Positions 47,993 through 59,638 of a stretch of 64,000 nucleotides of DNA are shown one piece after another (position 1 is the stretch's first letter; every line of letters starts with the position of its first letter). Source of the stretch: Anaeramoeba flamelloides. Its lineage: Eukaryota > Metamonada > Anaeramoebidae. The notes beneath the pieces were generated by a model, which was not told the origin of the DNA, ran no database searches, and worked only from the letters and a program-made list of their open reading frames with translations. The stretch is from positions 5,270,001-5,334,000 of the forward strand of contig JANTQA010000023.1 in the NCBI GenBank assembly GCA_027625915.1. The letters run 5' to 3'. The translations under genes and the position numbers were made by a program.

Positions 47993-48369
47993 CACAAGTG
48001 AGAATATGAATGTTGTAAAAAATAGAGTTTTTTTGATTTTCTCAAAAAATTGTGATTTTCACACTGTTACCAAAGTTTTGATTATGGATATATCTATATC
48101 GGGTTAAAATTTTAAGTTAATTATGATTCTAAATCAAAAACCGCCTCGAAATTACAGATGTTTTTGTTTTGAAAACCAAATTTTTTTTTGGAAACAAAAC
48201 ATCTGTAATTTCGAGGTGGTTTTTGGTCTAAAAATACTTTTTTGCTTATTTATATAATCTCATTTCTAAATCTCTATTTCCTAAACTTTGGTAACAGTGT
48301 GAAACTCACAATTTTTTTGAGAAAATCAAAAAAACTCTATTTTTTACAACATTCATATTCACACTAGTG
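47993..48369. mobile_element. CACTAGTG-ended foldback element, copy 2
   Basis: Ends CACAAGTGAGAATATGAATG and CATTCATATTCACACTAGTG; flanked by TA on both sides. Inner hairpin AAACATCTGTAATTTCGAGG with its inverse. Very similar to 57990-58362 but inserted in the opposite orientation, so these two copies are from a recent burst. Confidence 0.9.
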
Positions 48370-48596
48370 TAGTAATTTCAAGACTTTTGATGAACAAATT
48401 ACCTCAAAATTTTAATCTTATTTTAAAAATACATTTTAAATATTTATTTTAAAATAAATCAAATATTGAATCCTTGAAAATCTAAAAAAAATTGATCATT
48501 TATTTTATTCACAAATATTTATTATATTTCTTGAAATTTAAAAGATTAGGAAATATTCTTTTTCAAATATTCAGAGTATAAACAAGGGATTTCTCG

Positions 48597-48799
48597 TACA
48601 GTCAGTTTCACTTTTAAGGCACAAACTTTCAACGAAATTTAAGGCACATAAAAAATCTCAAATTAAGGCACATTTTTTGGAAATTGTTTTTTTTACAATT
48701 TATTTTACTAGAATTTGAATTTTGTACCTTAATTTGAGATTTTTTATTGTGCCTTAAATTTCGTAGAAAGTTTGTGTCTTAAAAGTGAAACTGACTGTA
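48597..48799. repeat. 201-bp palindromic MITE, copy 5
   Basis: Bounded by TA on both sides. Inserted into the diverged arm 47745-48985. Confidence 0.95.
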
Positions 48800-49550
48800 T
48801 TAAAATCAGTTATTTGATAATATCTATTATTTTTTGTTATTAGTTTTATTAATTTGAATTCATTTTATTTTGTTTGAAAATCTTTAAAAAATAGAGAAAT
48901 ACTGTTAAAGTCTATTCAAATAATCAATCTTTGCGCTGTGAATAACTCACTACAATAATTAGGAATGGGGTATTAATTATTTATACAAACTGTTCAAATT
49001 AAAAAATTTTGAAAGACCAAAAACCTTTTATAAGCGGAATGAGTTCTATAAATTGTGGAAAAAAAACTTTATTACTTTCATTTTTTTTTATAAAATTTAC
49101 AATCTAAAAAAATTTTATGATCAAACAAATAATTACCCATTTCAACTATACACTTGAATTTAAAATGGGTTTATTTTTTAGAAATGGAGTTATTACCTTC
49201 CCATGCTAAAAAATCAAAAAGAATATGAAGTAATATTGTGTCTTTTAATTTGTTGATTAAATAAAACAAACCATAAACCTCTTGTTATATTATCTGTCAT
49301 TATCAAAGATACAAAAAAAAGAAGAAAAATAAAACAAATATTGCATTAAAAAAATCTTAATAATTAGTAATCATCTGGCAAGGATGTTGAGAAATCTTTT
49401 GAAAAAGTATCCAACCCCTTTCATCGTTCATAGAATAAAAAACATATTTTCACACAATAACACATTCTTTAAAGAACAGGGGAAAGATTGGTTGTTTTAG
49501 AAGCTTGTTTATTCAAGACAATTTCTAAAACCAGTTTTTGACCAAGATAA

Positions 49551-49751
49551 TACAGTCAGTTTCACTTTTAAGGCACAAACTTTCAACGAAATTTAAGGCA
49601 CAATAAAAATCTCAAATTAAGGCACATAATTTGGAATTTATTTTTTTACAAATTATTTTACTAAATTCCAAATTTTGTGCCTTAATTTGAGATTTTTTTT
49701 GTGCCTTAAATTTCGTTGAAAGTTTGTGCCTTAAAAGTGAAACTGACTGTA
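49551..49751. repeat. 201-bp palindromic MITE, copy 6
   Basis: Bounded by TA on both sides. In the left arm AAGGCA starts at 49570, 49595 and 49619, showing the regular 24-25-bp spacing of the internal motif. Confidence 0.95.
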
Positions 49752-49874
49752 TTTATTTCTCTTAAGTTATTATTGTTGTTGACCTAAGGATCGATAGGTT
49801 TGTCAACCAATACAAAAGAAAATACTATCCAAATTTTTAATCTAATCCTTGATTGAATAAAGTATCTTTTTTGT

Positions 49875-50075
49875 TACAGTCAGTTTCACTTTTAAGGCAC
49901 AAACTTTCAACGAAATTTAAGGCACAAAAAAATCTCAAATTAAGGCACAAATTTTGGAATTTTTTTTTTTACAATTTATTTTTACTAGAATTTGAATTTT
50001 GTGCTTTAATTTGAGATTTTTGTTGTGCCTTAAATTTCGTTGAAAGTTTGTGCCTTAAAAGTGAAACTGACTGTA
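49875..50075. repeat. 201-bp palindromic MITE, copy 7
   Basis: Bounded by TA on both sides; only 123 bp from copy 6. Confidence 0.95.
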
Positions 50076-53000
50076 TTTTTCTATTAGAATAACTTATAAT
50101 CATTAGGATCTTTTTTTTGTTCAAAAAAAATTTCATTGTAAAAATATTACTGAATTAACCCAAAATCCCATCAACCGTTATATCATAATTTAATTTAAAT
50201 CATGATATTTTGGCATTTATCATAATTTTTATATAATTATCACGATTTCTTATCTTATTGCGATAATATCATATTATCACCATAATATCGAATATCAATT
50301 TTTTTCTGTAAAATATTGTGATTTTTTAAAATATTGCGATTCTTATATCTTTATCATGACTTAAATATAGATTTCATCAAAATCTCAAATAAAGTTGATT
50401 TAAATTTTCAATTTATTTTTTTGATTTAATTTTACGATTCGGAATTATTTGGGTATTTTTAAATTACTCAAAATGATTCTAATTTTCATATTTAATTTCA
50501 ATTATAAATTCTTAATTTCAGTTCATTTCCTATATTAATTTCGAAGTTTTATGATTTTTTAAATTTCTTGCATTTAATAAATTATTGAAATTGATGAGCT
50601 TTACAATATTTAATTAATATTCACATGATAGCAATTAATAATTACTCGGAAATTTATATATTTATTTGTAATATGTTAATATATTTTTAAACTGTTTACT
50701 TACAATTCATGAAAAAATGATCAAATTGGAAAAAAATTGAAAAACAATAATGGATCTGAATTTTCCAACATAAAAATTATTGAAAAAAAAAAAAAATCAT
50801 TGATATAAAAACTGTTATTTAGAGTAAACATACCTTATAGAAATATAAAATACGATATAAAAAACAATGGATATTCAAACATTTTTTGAGATCAATTTTT
50901 TTTTTGTAATATTTTATGTTAAATATATTATTTTATCTACTTTTTTTCTTTTGTGGATTTTATTTTATGAACGAGAGCAAATATAATTTCTGTTTTGAAA
51001 TATAATTTTTGATATTTTTTTTTTTCATAATTGTAATCTAAAAAAAACAGTAAACAAAAATAATTTAAAAGCAATAATATCGATTTGAAACCCAAGAGAC
51101 AGATAACTCTCCGAGAAGAATCATATTTTAATAAAAAAAGTTCCAAATGTATAAAAAAATAGTTTTGGATAACAAACTAAAGTGAAGAACAACTAATTAT
51201 TTCTTGTTTACCTATAATATGAAATATAGTTGACAGAACACAAGAAATTAGGTTAAAATTGATATTTATTACAATATTATTACACTCATCATAATACCCA
51301 AAAAAAGGAATAGTAAAAACCAAAAATAATTTTTAATGTTTTGTTTTATTTTTTTAAATTCAAATATTTTATTAATTTTTTGATCTACAAATGTCAAAAT
51401 CATAAAAATTGGAATTTCTTGACATATCTCATATTAAATAAAAATATTATATTAAAAGACTCATGATCTTAAAAATGTAAACAAATAATGGATTAAGGAA
51501 ATTATGTTTCGATAAGCATTTTATGATAAGATGACAAGTAAACACTGGATTTTCATCTTATCTGATATTTTTTAATCTCTATGTTTATTCATTCAAATCC
51601 AAAAACCAACTCTAAAAATTATGTTGATTATTAAAATCAAAATAAAATTTAAAACAAAAAATAACTGTTTAGAGAAAAATGTTGGACACAGAAAAATTGG
51701 TTGGACACTATAAAAAAATAAAAAAAAGAAATTCAAAGTCTTCAATGAATTCTCCTTGATATTCACCAGTTTTTTTTATAAATTTCTCTCCAAATTTCCT
51801 CTAGTTCACAGGTCCGACATTTTTTAAGAATTTCGAGTTTTTTTGACAAATGTTGTCGAATTTTCTTGATTTTTTCTGATATGTCACCTATTTGTCAAAT
51901 TTTTGATATTTTTTAATTTTTTTTGTCATTCTTTGATTTTTGTTGATATTTTTTGACAAATTATGTAATCAAAAAAATTTGCCAAAAAAAATTAATCAAA
52001 AAAATTCAAAAATTGAAAAAAAAAATTTCAAATGATATCAAATCAAAAATTGTCATAAAAAATCTATAAAATATGACAAAAATTGACAAAAAAAATCAAA
52101 ATTAGGAATAAAAGATTACCAAACAATCAAATAAAAAATGCCCCCCTAAAATACCTTTTTAAAACCTTGAAAACCCCAACTTATAACCCAAAGAATTACT
52201 TTTTAATTTGATTATTTTTAATCAATAATTAATAAACCCATTATTAATTCATTCAACAGGTTGATAATATACCAAAGATTAAACCTATTAATAGGGTTTA
52301 TAATTATTTCTCAATTTGTTAAATAGTTTCAAACAAATAAATTGAATTAAAATTAATAATTCTAATAATAATAAAAAAACTTGATATTCCAAAATAACTG
52401 ATTTTAAAACTAATAATTTCTTGTTTATACTTTTGGTATTTGGAAAAGAAGATTGTCTAATCTTTTACATTTCAAAAATTGAATAAATATTTGTGAATAA
52501 AAATAAATGATCAATTTTTTTTTCTTATCTTCAAGTATTCAAAATTTGATTTTTTTATTGTGTTTTTTAAAATAAGATTAAAGTTCCAATGTTATTTGTT
52601 CATAAAAACTCTTAGAAATGATTAAAGGCGAGATTTATTCAAAATAAAAATGATTTGCAAATCTTTTCTTTTTCTAAATTGATCCAAATACTCAAACAAA
52701 AAAGGATCAGATCTTTTAACTGGAAAGTTAAATGAGAAAAATGAACTCTTTTAAAAAATGATAAATCATTTATCTAAAGTTGATAAATGAGTTTACTTGT
52801 TGGGTTTAATTGTAACCTTGTGTAAATAATTACTCGATTACCTTTGGGAGAAAAATAAATAAGAGTTAATAGTCCTTTAAGGGACTATACTGGTACGAAA
52901 AAAAATTATTGAAAAATTCAAATTTAAAGTAGAAAATTTTTCGTTCAATTTCCATTTTTTAATCTCTATTAGTTCAACAAATAAATCAACTCGAGAGAAA

Positions 53001-53134
53001 GAATTTTTTGAAAGTCAAGTCAATTTAAGAAAGTTTCTTCACATTTAAACATTTATTATGGGTTAATTCAAAGCTTATGTAAAAAAATAGTAAAATGTAA
53101 AATGAATTAAAAATTTTCAGATATTTCTTTGAAT

Positions 53135-53310
53135 TTAACAGTATCTGAAAGTTGTATGTACCAATAATACATTGTCAGATCCAACTCAAATTTATCCCCC
53201 ACAATTACAACTTTTTTTTAGACTAGAGACTTTTTCTAATTGTAGTACTAATAACAACAATAAATACAAAACGTCTCAAGATTGTTAAGAACTGGAATGT
53301 TGATTATATT
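53135..53310. repeat. Direct repeat, unit 1 (unit 2 at 53643-53815)
   Basis: Shared blocks ATACATTGTCAGATCCAACT, AATTGTAGTACT and TTGATTATATTG in the same order and orientation, about 505 bp apart and clearly diverged. There are no primer-binding or polypurine features between them. It looks like an internal duplication within the spacer of the palindromic element. Confidence 0.7.
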
Positions 53311-54580
53311 GTAAATAAGCCCAATTAACAAGGATGAAAAGATAATTGAAGTAGCAGGTTTGTCTAACTTGGAATTTTTAATAATTTTTTTTTCATAAGA
53401 GTGATGGGTATTTGAATTGGAAATGGGGAAATATTTTAGTTTCCTTTTGAAAAAAAGATTTTTCAAACAAGTTGTAACTTGTTGTTTCGATCTCAATTTA
53501 AAAAAGGAAAATTGATACTGAAGTCAATATAATTCCCTTTTATATTAAATACCAGTATTTATAATCAGTTTTTTTTTATTGGATTAGATTTCTTGAGGTT
53601 AAATAGAATCTTTTCAAACTATTAGTTATGATCTATTCAAGTTAATATCTGAAAGTTGAATTTATCAAAATACATTGTCAGATCCAACTCAAAATTTTTA
53701 CCCCACAATAGACCTTTTTTCTTGACTAAAAACTTTTACGAATTGTAGTACTACTAACAAAAGTAAACATAACAGTCCCAAGATTTTTAAGTTCGAGAAT
53801 CTTGATTATATTGTGACCAAAACGTTATTATTTATTGAGAAAATAAATTGATCCCAATTTTTATCTGCTTTAGAATCTTAAATTATTATTTTTACCTTTT
53901 AAAATATGAACTTTGGTGCTTAATAAAAAAATTTTTGGGTGTGTATTAGGTTAGGAAAGTTGACTGAAATTTTGATCTTTTTATTTTGTAACTAACACTT
54001 ATTAATAAAGATGAAATGGTAATTGAATTAATTGTTTTAACCAACTTTCAATTTTAAATTTTATTGTTTTGTTAGGAGTTTAAACCGTAAATTTAAAACT
54101 TAAGGAAAGTGTTTAAACGTCAGAATTTCTCATTTCTTTTTGTAATGAAAAGGTTTTTTTTCTGTAAAGTTTTTAATACAGTGTTTAAAAAACTAATTAA
54201 TTGAAAGTATTGGATCTTATTACCATAAAAATACTATTAATTTCAAAAAAACAAAGTACTGAGAATTAAACAAAAAAGAATTAATTTTTATAGCTTGTTC
54301 TTGAGTGTAGGAAACGTTAAAAAACTCATTTTTTTCATTTCCTTTTTTTTATTTTTTTTATTTATTTTCAAAATGGGTATCTCAGCAAGAAGTAACAACA
54401 AACCAAATAAAAGATCCCTTTCGATGTCAAACTTCAAGTCATTTCCATTTGGTTTCAAAAACATTCTTAAACCAATCCAAATACAAACCAATCACAAAAG
54501 AGATCCAATTCCAATTTAAACCTAACATACCTATCCAGTCCAAACTTTTCAAAAAAAAAAAACAATAATAATAACCGAAG

Positions 54581-54782
54581 TACAGTCAGTTTCACTTTTA
54601 AGGCACAAACTTTCAACGAAATTTAAGGCACAAAAAAAAATCTCAAATTAAGGCACAAAATTCAAATTCTAGTAAAATAAATTGTAAAAAAAATAATTAC
54701 AAATTTTGTGCCTTAATTTGAGATTTTTTATGTGCCTTAAATTTCGTTGTAAGTTTGTGCCTTAAAAGTGAAACTGACTGTA
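54581..54782. repeat. 201-bp palindromic MITE, copy 8
   Basis: Bounded by TA on both sides; inserted in the spacer of the long-arm element 52180-55632. Confidence 0.95.
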
Positions 54783-57694
54783 GCAGTTACATTAGAAACA
54801 ACAGTATTACGCCAAAAATAGGAATCTAGTTTTCAGCCGTAATTAAACTTTCTTTTCTTTTCTTTTCTTTTCTTGTCTCTGTTTATAGATGTTTTTTTGC
54901 TTGGGTTGAAAGTTTTTTGTCTTAGTGACTATTAACTCTTATTTATTTTTCTCCCAAAGGTAATCAGGTAATTATTTACACAAGGTTACAATTAAACCCA
55001 ACAAGTAAACTCATTTATCAACTTTAGATAAATGATTTATCATTTTTTAAAAGAGTTCATTTTTCCCATTTAACTTTCCAGTTAAAAGATCTGATCCTTT
55101 TTTTTGTTTGAGTATTTGGATCAATTTAGAAAAAAGAAAAGATTTGCAAATCATTTTTATTTTGAATAAATCTCGCCTTTAATCATTTCTAAGAGTTTTT
55201 ATGAACAAATAACATTGGAACTTTAATCTTATTTTAAAAAATACAATAAAAATAAATCAAATTATTGAATACTTGAAGATAAGAAAAAAAATTGATCATT
55301 TATTTTTATTCACAAATATTTATTCAATTTTTGAAATGTAAAAGATTAGACAATCTTCTTTTCCAAATATTAAGAGTATAAACAGTAACTGTTATTAATA
55401 AAATCAGTTATTTGGGAATATCAGATTTTTATTTTTTTTATTAGAATTATTAATTTTAATTCAATTTATTTGTTTGAAAATATTTAACAAATTGAGAAAT
55501 AATTGTAAAGTCTATTGATAGGATTAATCTTTGGGATATTATCAACCCATTGAAAAAATTAATAATGGGTTATTAATTATTGATTAAAAACAATCATCTT
55601 TAAAAAGTAATTCTTTCGGTTTATAAATTGTATTTTCCAGGTTTTTAATTTAGTATTTTGGGAGAATATTTTAATTTAATCGTTTGGTTGTTTTTTCTAG
55701 TATTTTTCATGTTCAACAAAAAGAAAAAAATGAATCAAATCGTTCTTTGAATAAATGAATTATTTTTTCAAGTTTAAAATTATTATTTTAATTTTTTTGA
55801 AATTAATTTGATTTTTATTCTGAGTTATTCAAAAAACTTATTGGTTTTATTTTTAAAATGAATATTTTTTGTATTCTTCCTTCATAGACAATAAGATTTC
55901 TTGATAATTCAAAGAAAATAATTTTTTTTGGAATAGGGTAGAAATAAGTTGGATTTTGTACTTTTCAAAAATGAGAAAAATGGATCAAACTTTTCAAAAC
56001 AATAATTAATTTTGGAAAATAGCATTAAAAGTAAGTTTGGACTTGTATTAATTAGATTTTATTTTGTTGTTAAATTTCAAGATGTGGTAATTTTTTTTTA
56101 GGATTTGTTATTACATTTACTTGGTGATTTTTCTAGTTCATTTGTCACACAATTAAAGTTCCCTTCAACACTTTTGGGATAGTATCTACACTATTTAATT
56201 TTTTAACAGAATAAACTTGATAATACCAAACACTCAAAGCATTTGGTTTATTTTTGTTCTTTTTTTTTTTTTTTTTTTTAATTTCTGAATTTGGAAGAAT
56301 CCAAACAAGTTATTACCTTGAGTTTCTCACCCCTTTACTATTTATTATTATTTTACAAAAGATTTTTTTTACAAATTTGCTTTCAAAATTCTTTTTTCAA
56401 ATATTTTTTATCAAACTAAGCCAAAACAAAGGATATCACTTTCAATGATTAAAGAGAAAAAGGGGATTGGATTACTGAAATAAAAAAAACACTAAAAAGA
56501 TTCAACTCAAAGAAAAAGAGAAAAATAGAAAAATTTCTATCAGAATTCAGAATTATATTGAGTTCTCAATTTAATGGAAAATAAATAATTATAAAATCAA
56601 ACAAATACGTCTAATAAACCCTTATTCTGAAGAGATATTTAATAAACATCCTATTTTCTTAACCAAAAATAGAATTGGATGAATTAAATGAAAATATGAA
56701 TTAAAATTCATTTTGGAAATATTTAGAAATATGAAGTAATATGTTAAGCAAAAACTTTTAAAACAACAGCCTCTTCATTCAGAATTGTAAAAATAAAATT
56801 TAGGAAAGAAGAAGTAATTATATCAAATACTATAGGTAAAATCAAGAAATAAAAGATTTTTCTTTTTTTTTAATTGATCAATTTTTTCATTTTTTTGAAT
56901 TCTATATTTTAATTGGTTTGTAAATATATTATACTAGGATATAGCCCACTCTCATATTTCTTAAAATATTGATAGATTTAGATTGAGTAATGATTTGAAG
57001 GATTCAGTTTCGTCTCAACCATCACGCCCAAAATTGGCAAAATGTAATTAATTCCTTAAAAATTTTACACCTTATTCTATTTTAACATATAATAAAATCT
57101 TATTTAGACAATATTTAAAAAAAAAAAAAACAAATTAAAGATGAATAGATGCGCATGTGTAAATGAGTCATATTGTATGATAAAAATGGTATCAAGTTTT
57201 GATTAATTATGATAAATATTTTTTCTTTTTCTTTTCTTTCTTTCTTTTTTCATTTGAATCTTATTTATTAAAAGATTTTTTTTCTTTGTTAAAAATTACA
57301 ATTTTTTATTTTGAGATATATTTTGCTTTGATAATTTTTGACATAATTTAAAAAATAAAAAATGATATCTTATGATTGACAATTTATGATTTTGTCTAAT
57401 ATGATATTTTTTGATTTTTTATTATGATTGATATTTTTTGTTAATTTTTGTCAATTTTTTATGATGTTTTCTGATATGATATTTTTTCAATCAAAAAGGT
57501 GTCATAATTTATTTAGATGAGTTTTTTTGACAAATCTCATGACAATTTTTGATATTTTTTGTCAATTTTTTTTGTCATTTTTTGAAAATTGTTGTCTGAT
57601 TTTTTTGTCATTTTTTGACAATTCCTGACAAAAATTTGTCGGACCTGTGTTGTGTTTTCTTCTTGTTGTTTATCAGTCCGCTCATCAATTTGAA

Positions 57695-57898
57695 TACAGT
57701 CAGTTTCACTTTTAAGGCACAAACTTTCAACGAAATTTAAGGCACAATAAAAATCTCAAATTAAGGCACAAAATTTGGAATTTTTTTTTTTTACAATTTA
57801 TTTTAACTAGAATTTCAATTTTGTGCCTTAATTTGAGATTTTTTTTTGTGCCTTAAATTTTGTTGGAGTTTTGTGCCTTAAAAGTGAAACTGACGGTA
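57695..57898. repeat. 201-bp palindromic MITE, copy 9, inside the pogo transposase
   Basis: Bounded by TA on both sides. On the minus strand the flanks read AAAATTCTA before and TATTCAAATT after. Keeping one TA joins them as ...QIQNS|IQIDERTDKQQ... without a break in frame. This shows that the unit inserts at TA with duplication. Confidence 0.95.
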
Positions 57899-57989
57899 GA
57901 ATTTTGTATTTGACGATAATTTTCACCAATCACTAAATATTCACCGAGACGTATTCGTGGCTTTCTTCTATCATTAACTGTCTGTACAT

Positions 57990-58362
57990 CACTAGTGTGA
58001 ATATGAATGTTGTAAAAAATAGAGTTTTTTTGATTTTCTCAAAAAATTGTGAGTTTCACACTGTTACCAAAGTTTAGAAAATAGAGATTTAGAAATGAGA
58101 TTATATAAATAAGCAAAAAAGTATTTTAGACCAAAATCCGCCTCGAAATTACAGATGTTTTGTTTCCAAAAAAAAATTTGTTTTCAAAACAAAACATCTG
58201 TAATTTCGAGGCGGTTTTTGATTTAGAATCATTATTAACTTAAAATTTTAACCCGATATAGATATATCCATAATCAAAACTTTGGTAACGGTGTGAAAAT
58301 CACAATTTTTTGAGAAAATCAAAAAAACTCTATTTTTTACAACATTCATATTCACACTTGTG
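57990..58362. mobile_element. CACTAGTG-ended foldback element, copy 3, inside the pogo transposase
   Basis: Ends CACTAGTGTGAATATGAATG and CATTCATATTCACACTTGTG; AT lies outside both ends. Removing the element with one AT joins the transposase as ...LSIQIPY|VQTVNDRRKPRIRLG... in frame. Inner hairpin ACATCTGTAATTTCGAGGCG with its inverse. Confidence 0.92.
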
Positions 58363-59086
58363 ATAAGGTATCTGAATTGATAGCTTCACTGGACAATCTA
58401 TAGGGCAACGTCTTGCCTTTTGAAAACTTTTAATAATTTTATTTCTTAATAAGGATTGAGTTATACCATCACGAATACAATAAACTAATTCTTGATAATC
58501 TGATTTGACCTTTTGTTTCTTGAGATAACTTTTTAGACCTTTAAAGATAGATACATCCAAAGGTTGGTAAAGATTTGTGGAATTAGGAGGAAAGTTAAGA
58601 TAATCGATTTGGTTGTCTGTACAGAAATTGAGTGATTCTTCATTAATGTGGGAAGAATGATAATCAAGTATGAGGAGAGACCTACATTCCAAATTGAGTT
58701 CTTTCTTTCTCTCTTCAACCCATTTGTAGAAAATAAATTTTATCCACATAAAAAAAATTTTTGAATTGATATAACCAGATTTCGAATAGGTAAAATTTAA
58801 TTGATGGAGATACCTTTGAGAAATCAATTCTTGTTCAGTTATTTTTTTTCTATCAATCATCAAAGAGGGGAGAGATGAACTGTCATTAGAAATACAAACA
58901 ACAGCAGTTAAATGAAAATTTAAAACAGGAATTTTACGAATTGGGTTTTCGTTTCTCTCGGTTGTTACTACAGTTAATCGTTCCCGATTAGTATTATTGT
59001 AAACTGTGGTTTCGTCCATATTAAATATGAAACCAGCAGGATAATTATTCTCTGAAACTAATCGACAAAGTTTAGTAAAAAAAAGT
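58363..59086 (-). pseudogene. pogo/Tigger-type transposase, catalytic (DDE) part
   Basis: Cut-and-paste transposase of the pogo branch of Tc1/mariner. The frame runs in from the hAT insertion site as IQDIVLFFTKLCRLVSENNY, then PAGFIFNMDETTVYNN (first catalytic Asp), SLLILDYHSSHI (second Asp) and FPPNSTNLYQPLDVSIFKGL (third Asp, 35 residues after the second). These are the three motifs of the DDE_1 family. The stretch of about 240 residues is unbroken by itself, but it is cut from its DNA-binding part by the hAT element and from its C-terminus by a foldback. The C-terminal coding pieces continue on the minus strand at 57989-57899, 57694-57650 and, beyond the 5.8-kb insertion, about 51800-51710. 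It is therefore inactive. Confidence 0.92.
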
Positions 59087-59497
59087 ACAATGTCCAGACT
59101 TGGACAAAATGAGGAAAAATGATCAGAAATATAGAGAAAGAGATTTCTCTAATTAAAAAAATGTTACACTATCATCATTTTTCCTCCTTGTCCGAGACAA
59201 TGGATAGAAGTAATATTTCATGATAGAAGTATTGCTTTAAAGAAATTAGAGTAAAAAATTTTTTTTACTCTAAATAGAAACTGAGTCATTTTCTTTTTGT
59301 GAAGAAAAATTATACGTCATTTCTTTTTGAGAAATTTCTTAGAGGAATTTAGAGTAGTAATTCGAGTTTATTTGACTCTAAACAATCCAGTTTCGAATTA
59401 TAAAATTCTAATTCAAATCGAATTTAAACAAATTTCACATTTTGAAAATCATTTTTTTTTATTGTTCTGAATTGGTAATTTTGTTTATTTCCTCTTA

Positions 59498-59499
<2 letters not shown>

Positions 59500-59574
<75 letters not shown>
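59500..59574. repeat. Poly-T tract (75 T)
   Basis: Longest homopolymer in the window, in the 5' part of the hAT element just upstream of its transposase gene. Its assembled length is likely unreliable. Confidence 0.9.
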
Positions 59575-59638
59575 CTTTTTTTTTTTGAATTAATTTTTTT
59601 TTTTTTTTTGATTTTTTTTATTTATTATCATAATAGAG

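Larger units (their letters stand above)
47745..48985. repeat. Diverged single arm of the long-arm family (compare 54923-55632)
   Basis: Blocks TAATTATTTACACAAG, AAAAAGATCTAATCC, AAATTGATCATTTATTTTAT, TTGAAATTTAAAAGATTAGG and GGGTATTAATTATT follow the order of 54950-55600. The copy is split by a CACTAGTG foldback (47993-48369) and a 201-bp palindrome (48597-48799). I did not find its partner arm. Confidence 0.65.
45110..51664. other. Repeat-rich intergenic block
   Basis: Holds six of the nine 201-bp palindromes, a long copy of the ATTCGAATTTTATG foldback, a CACTAGTG foldback and a diverged single arm of the long-arm family. The stretch 50076-51664 has no gene or clear repeat, only AT-rich sequence with scattered ATCATGATA/ATCACGAT-like words near 50180-50350. 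Confidence 0.6.
52180..55632. repeat. 3.45-kb palindromic element with 0.7-kb arms
   Basis: Arms 52180-52875 and 54923-55632 are inverted copies (AATAAGAGTTAATAGTC / GACTATTAACTCTTATT at the inner edge, ACTTTTTAATTTGATT... at the outer edge). The spacer holds a direct repeat pair (53135-53310, 53643-53815), an end of the TTTTCATTCAG family near 53950-54000, a patch with mixed-composition frames on both strands (54288-54519), and a 201-bp palindrome (54581-54782). The product of those frames is not recognised. Confidence 0.8.
51807..57649. mobile_element. 5.8-kb CACAGGTCCGACA-ended element with TGACAA subterminal repeats
   Basis: Ends CACAGGTCCGACA and TGTCGGACCTGTG are exact inverts; TT lies outside both, a 2-bp duplication. 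The first 300 bp and last 400 bp are crowded with TGACAA/TTGTCA and TTTTTGATATTTTTT words (51850-52130, 57300-57640), like subterminal transposase-binding repeats. It sits inside the 3' coding end of the pogo transposase. No transposase of its own is recognisable, and most of its length is the long-arm palindrome 52180-55632. CAC ends and the 2-bp duplication would fit CACTA/CMC-like elements; this is an inference. Confidence 0.7.

Noticed and set aside
46271-50075. Regularly repeated 201-bp units considered as a CRISPR array or satellite
   Set aside because: Spacing is irregular, each unit is a TA-flanked palindrome, and copies occur far apart, so they are dispersed transposable elements.
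50150-50400. Possible satellite of ATCATGATA/ATCACGAT words
   Set aside because: Words are irregular in spacing and sequence; no period could be defined.
53135-53815. Direct repeat pair considered as terminal repeats of a small retroelement
   Set aside because: Too short and diverged, no TG...CA ends, no primer-binding or polypurine sequence, and nothing coding between.
54288-54519. Overlapping mixed-composition frames on both strands
   Set aside because: No motif, no splice support, and located in the spacer of a non-autonomous palindrome; noted but not called as a gene.
58330-58362. C-terminal HKCEYECCKK of the pogo frame as a zinc-binding tail
   Set aside because: These codons come from the end of the inserted CACTAGTG foldback; the true continuation is VQTVNDRRKP at 57989.
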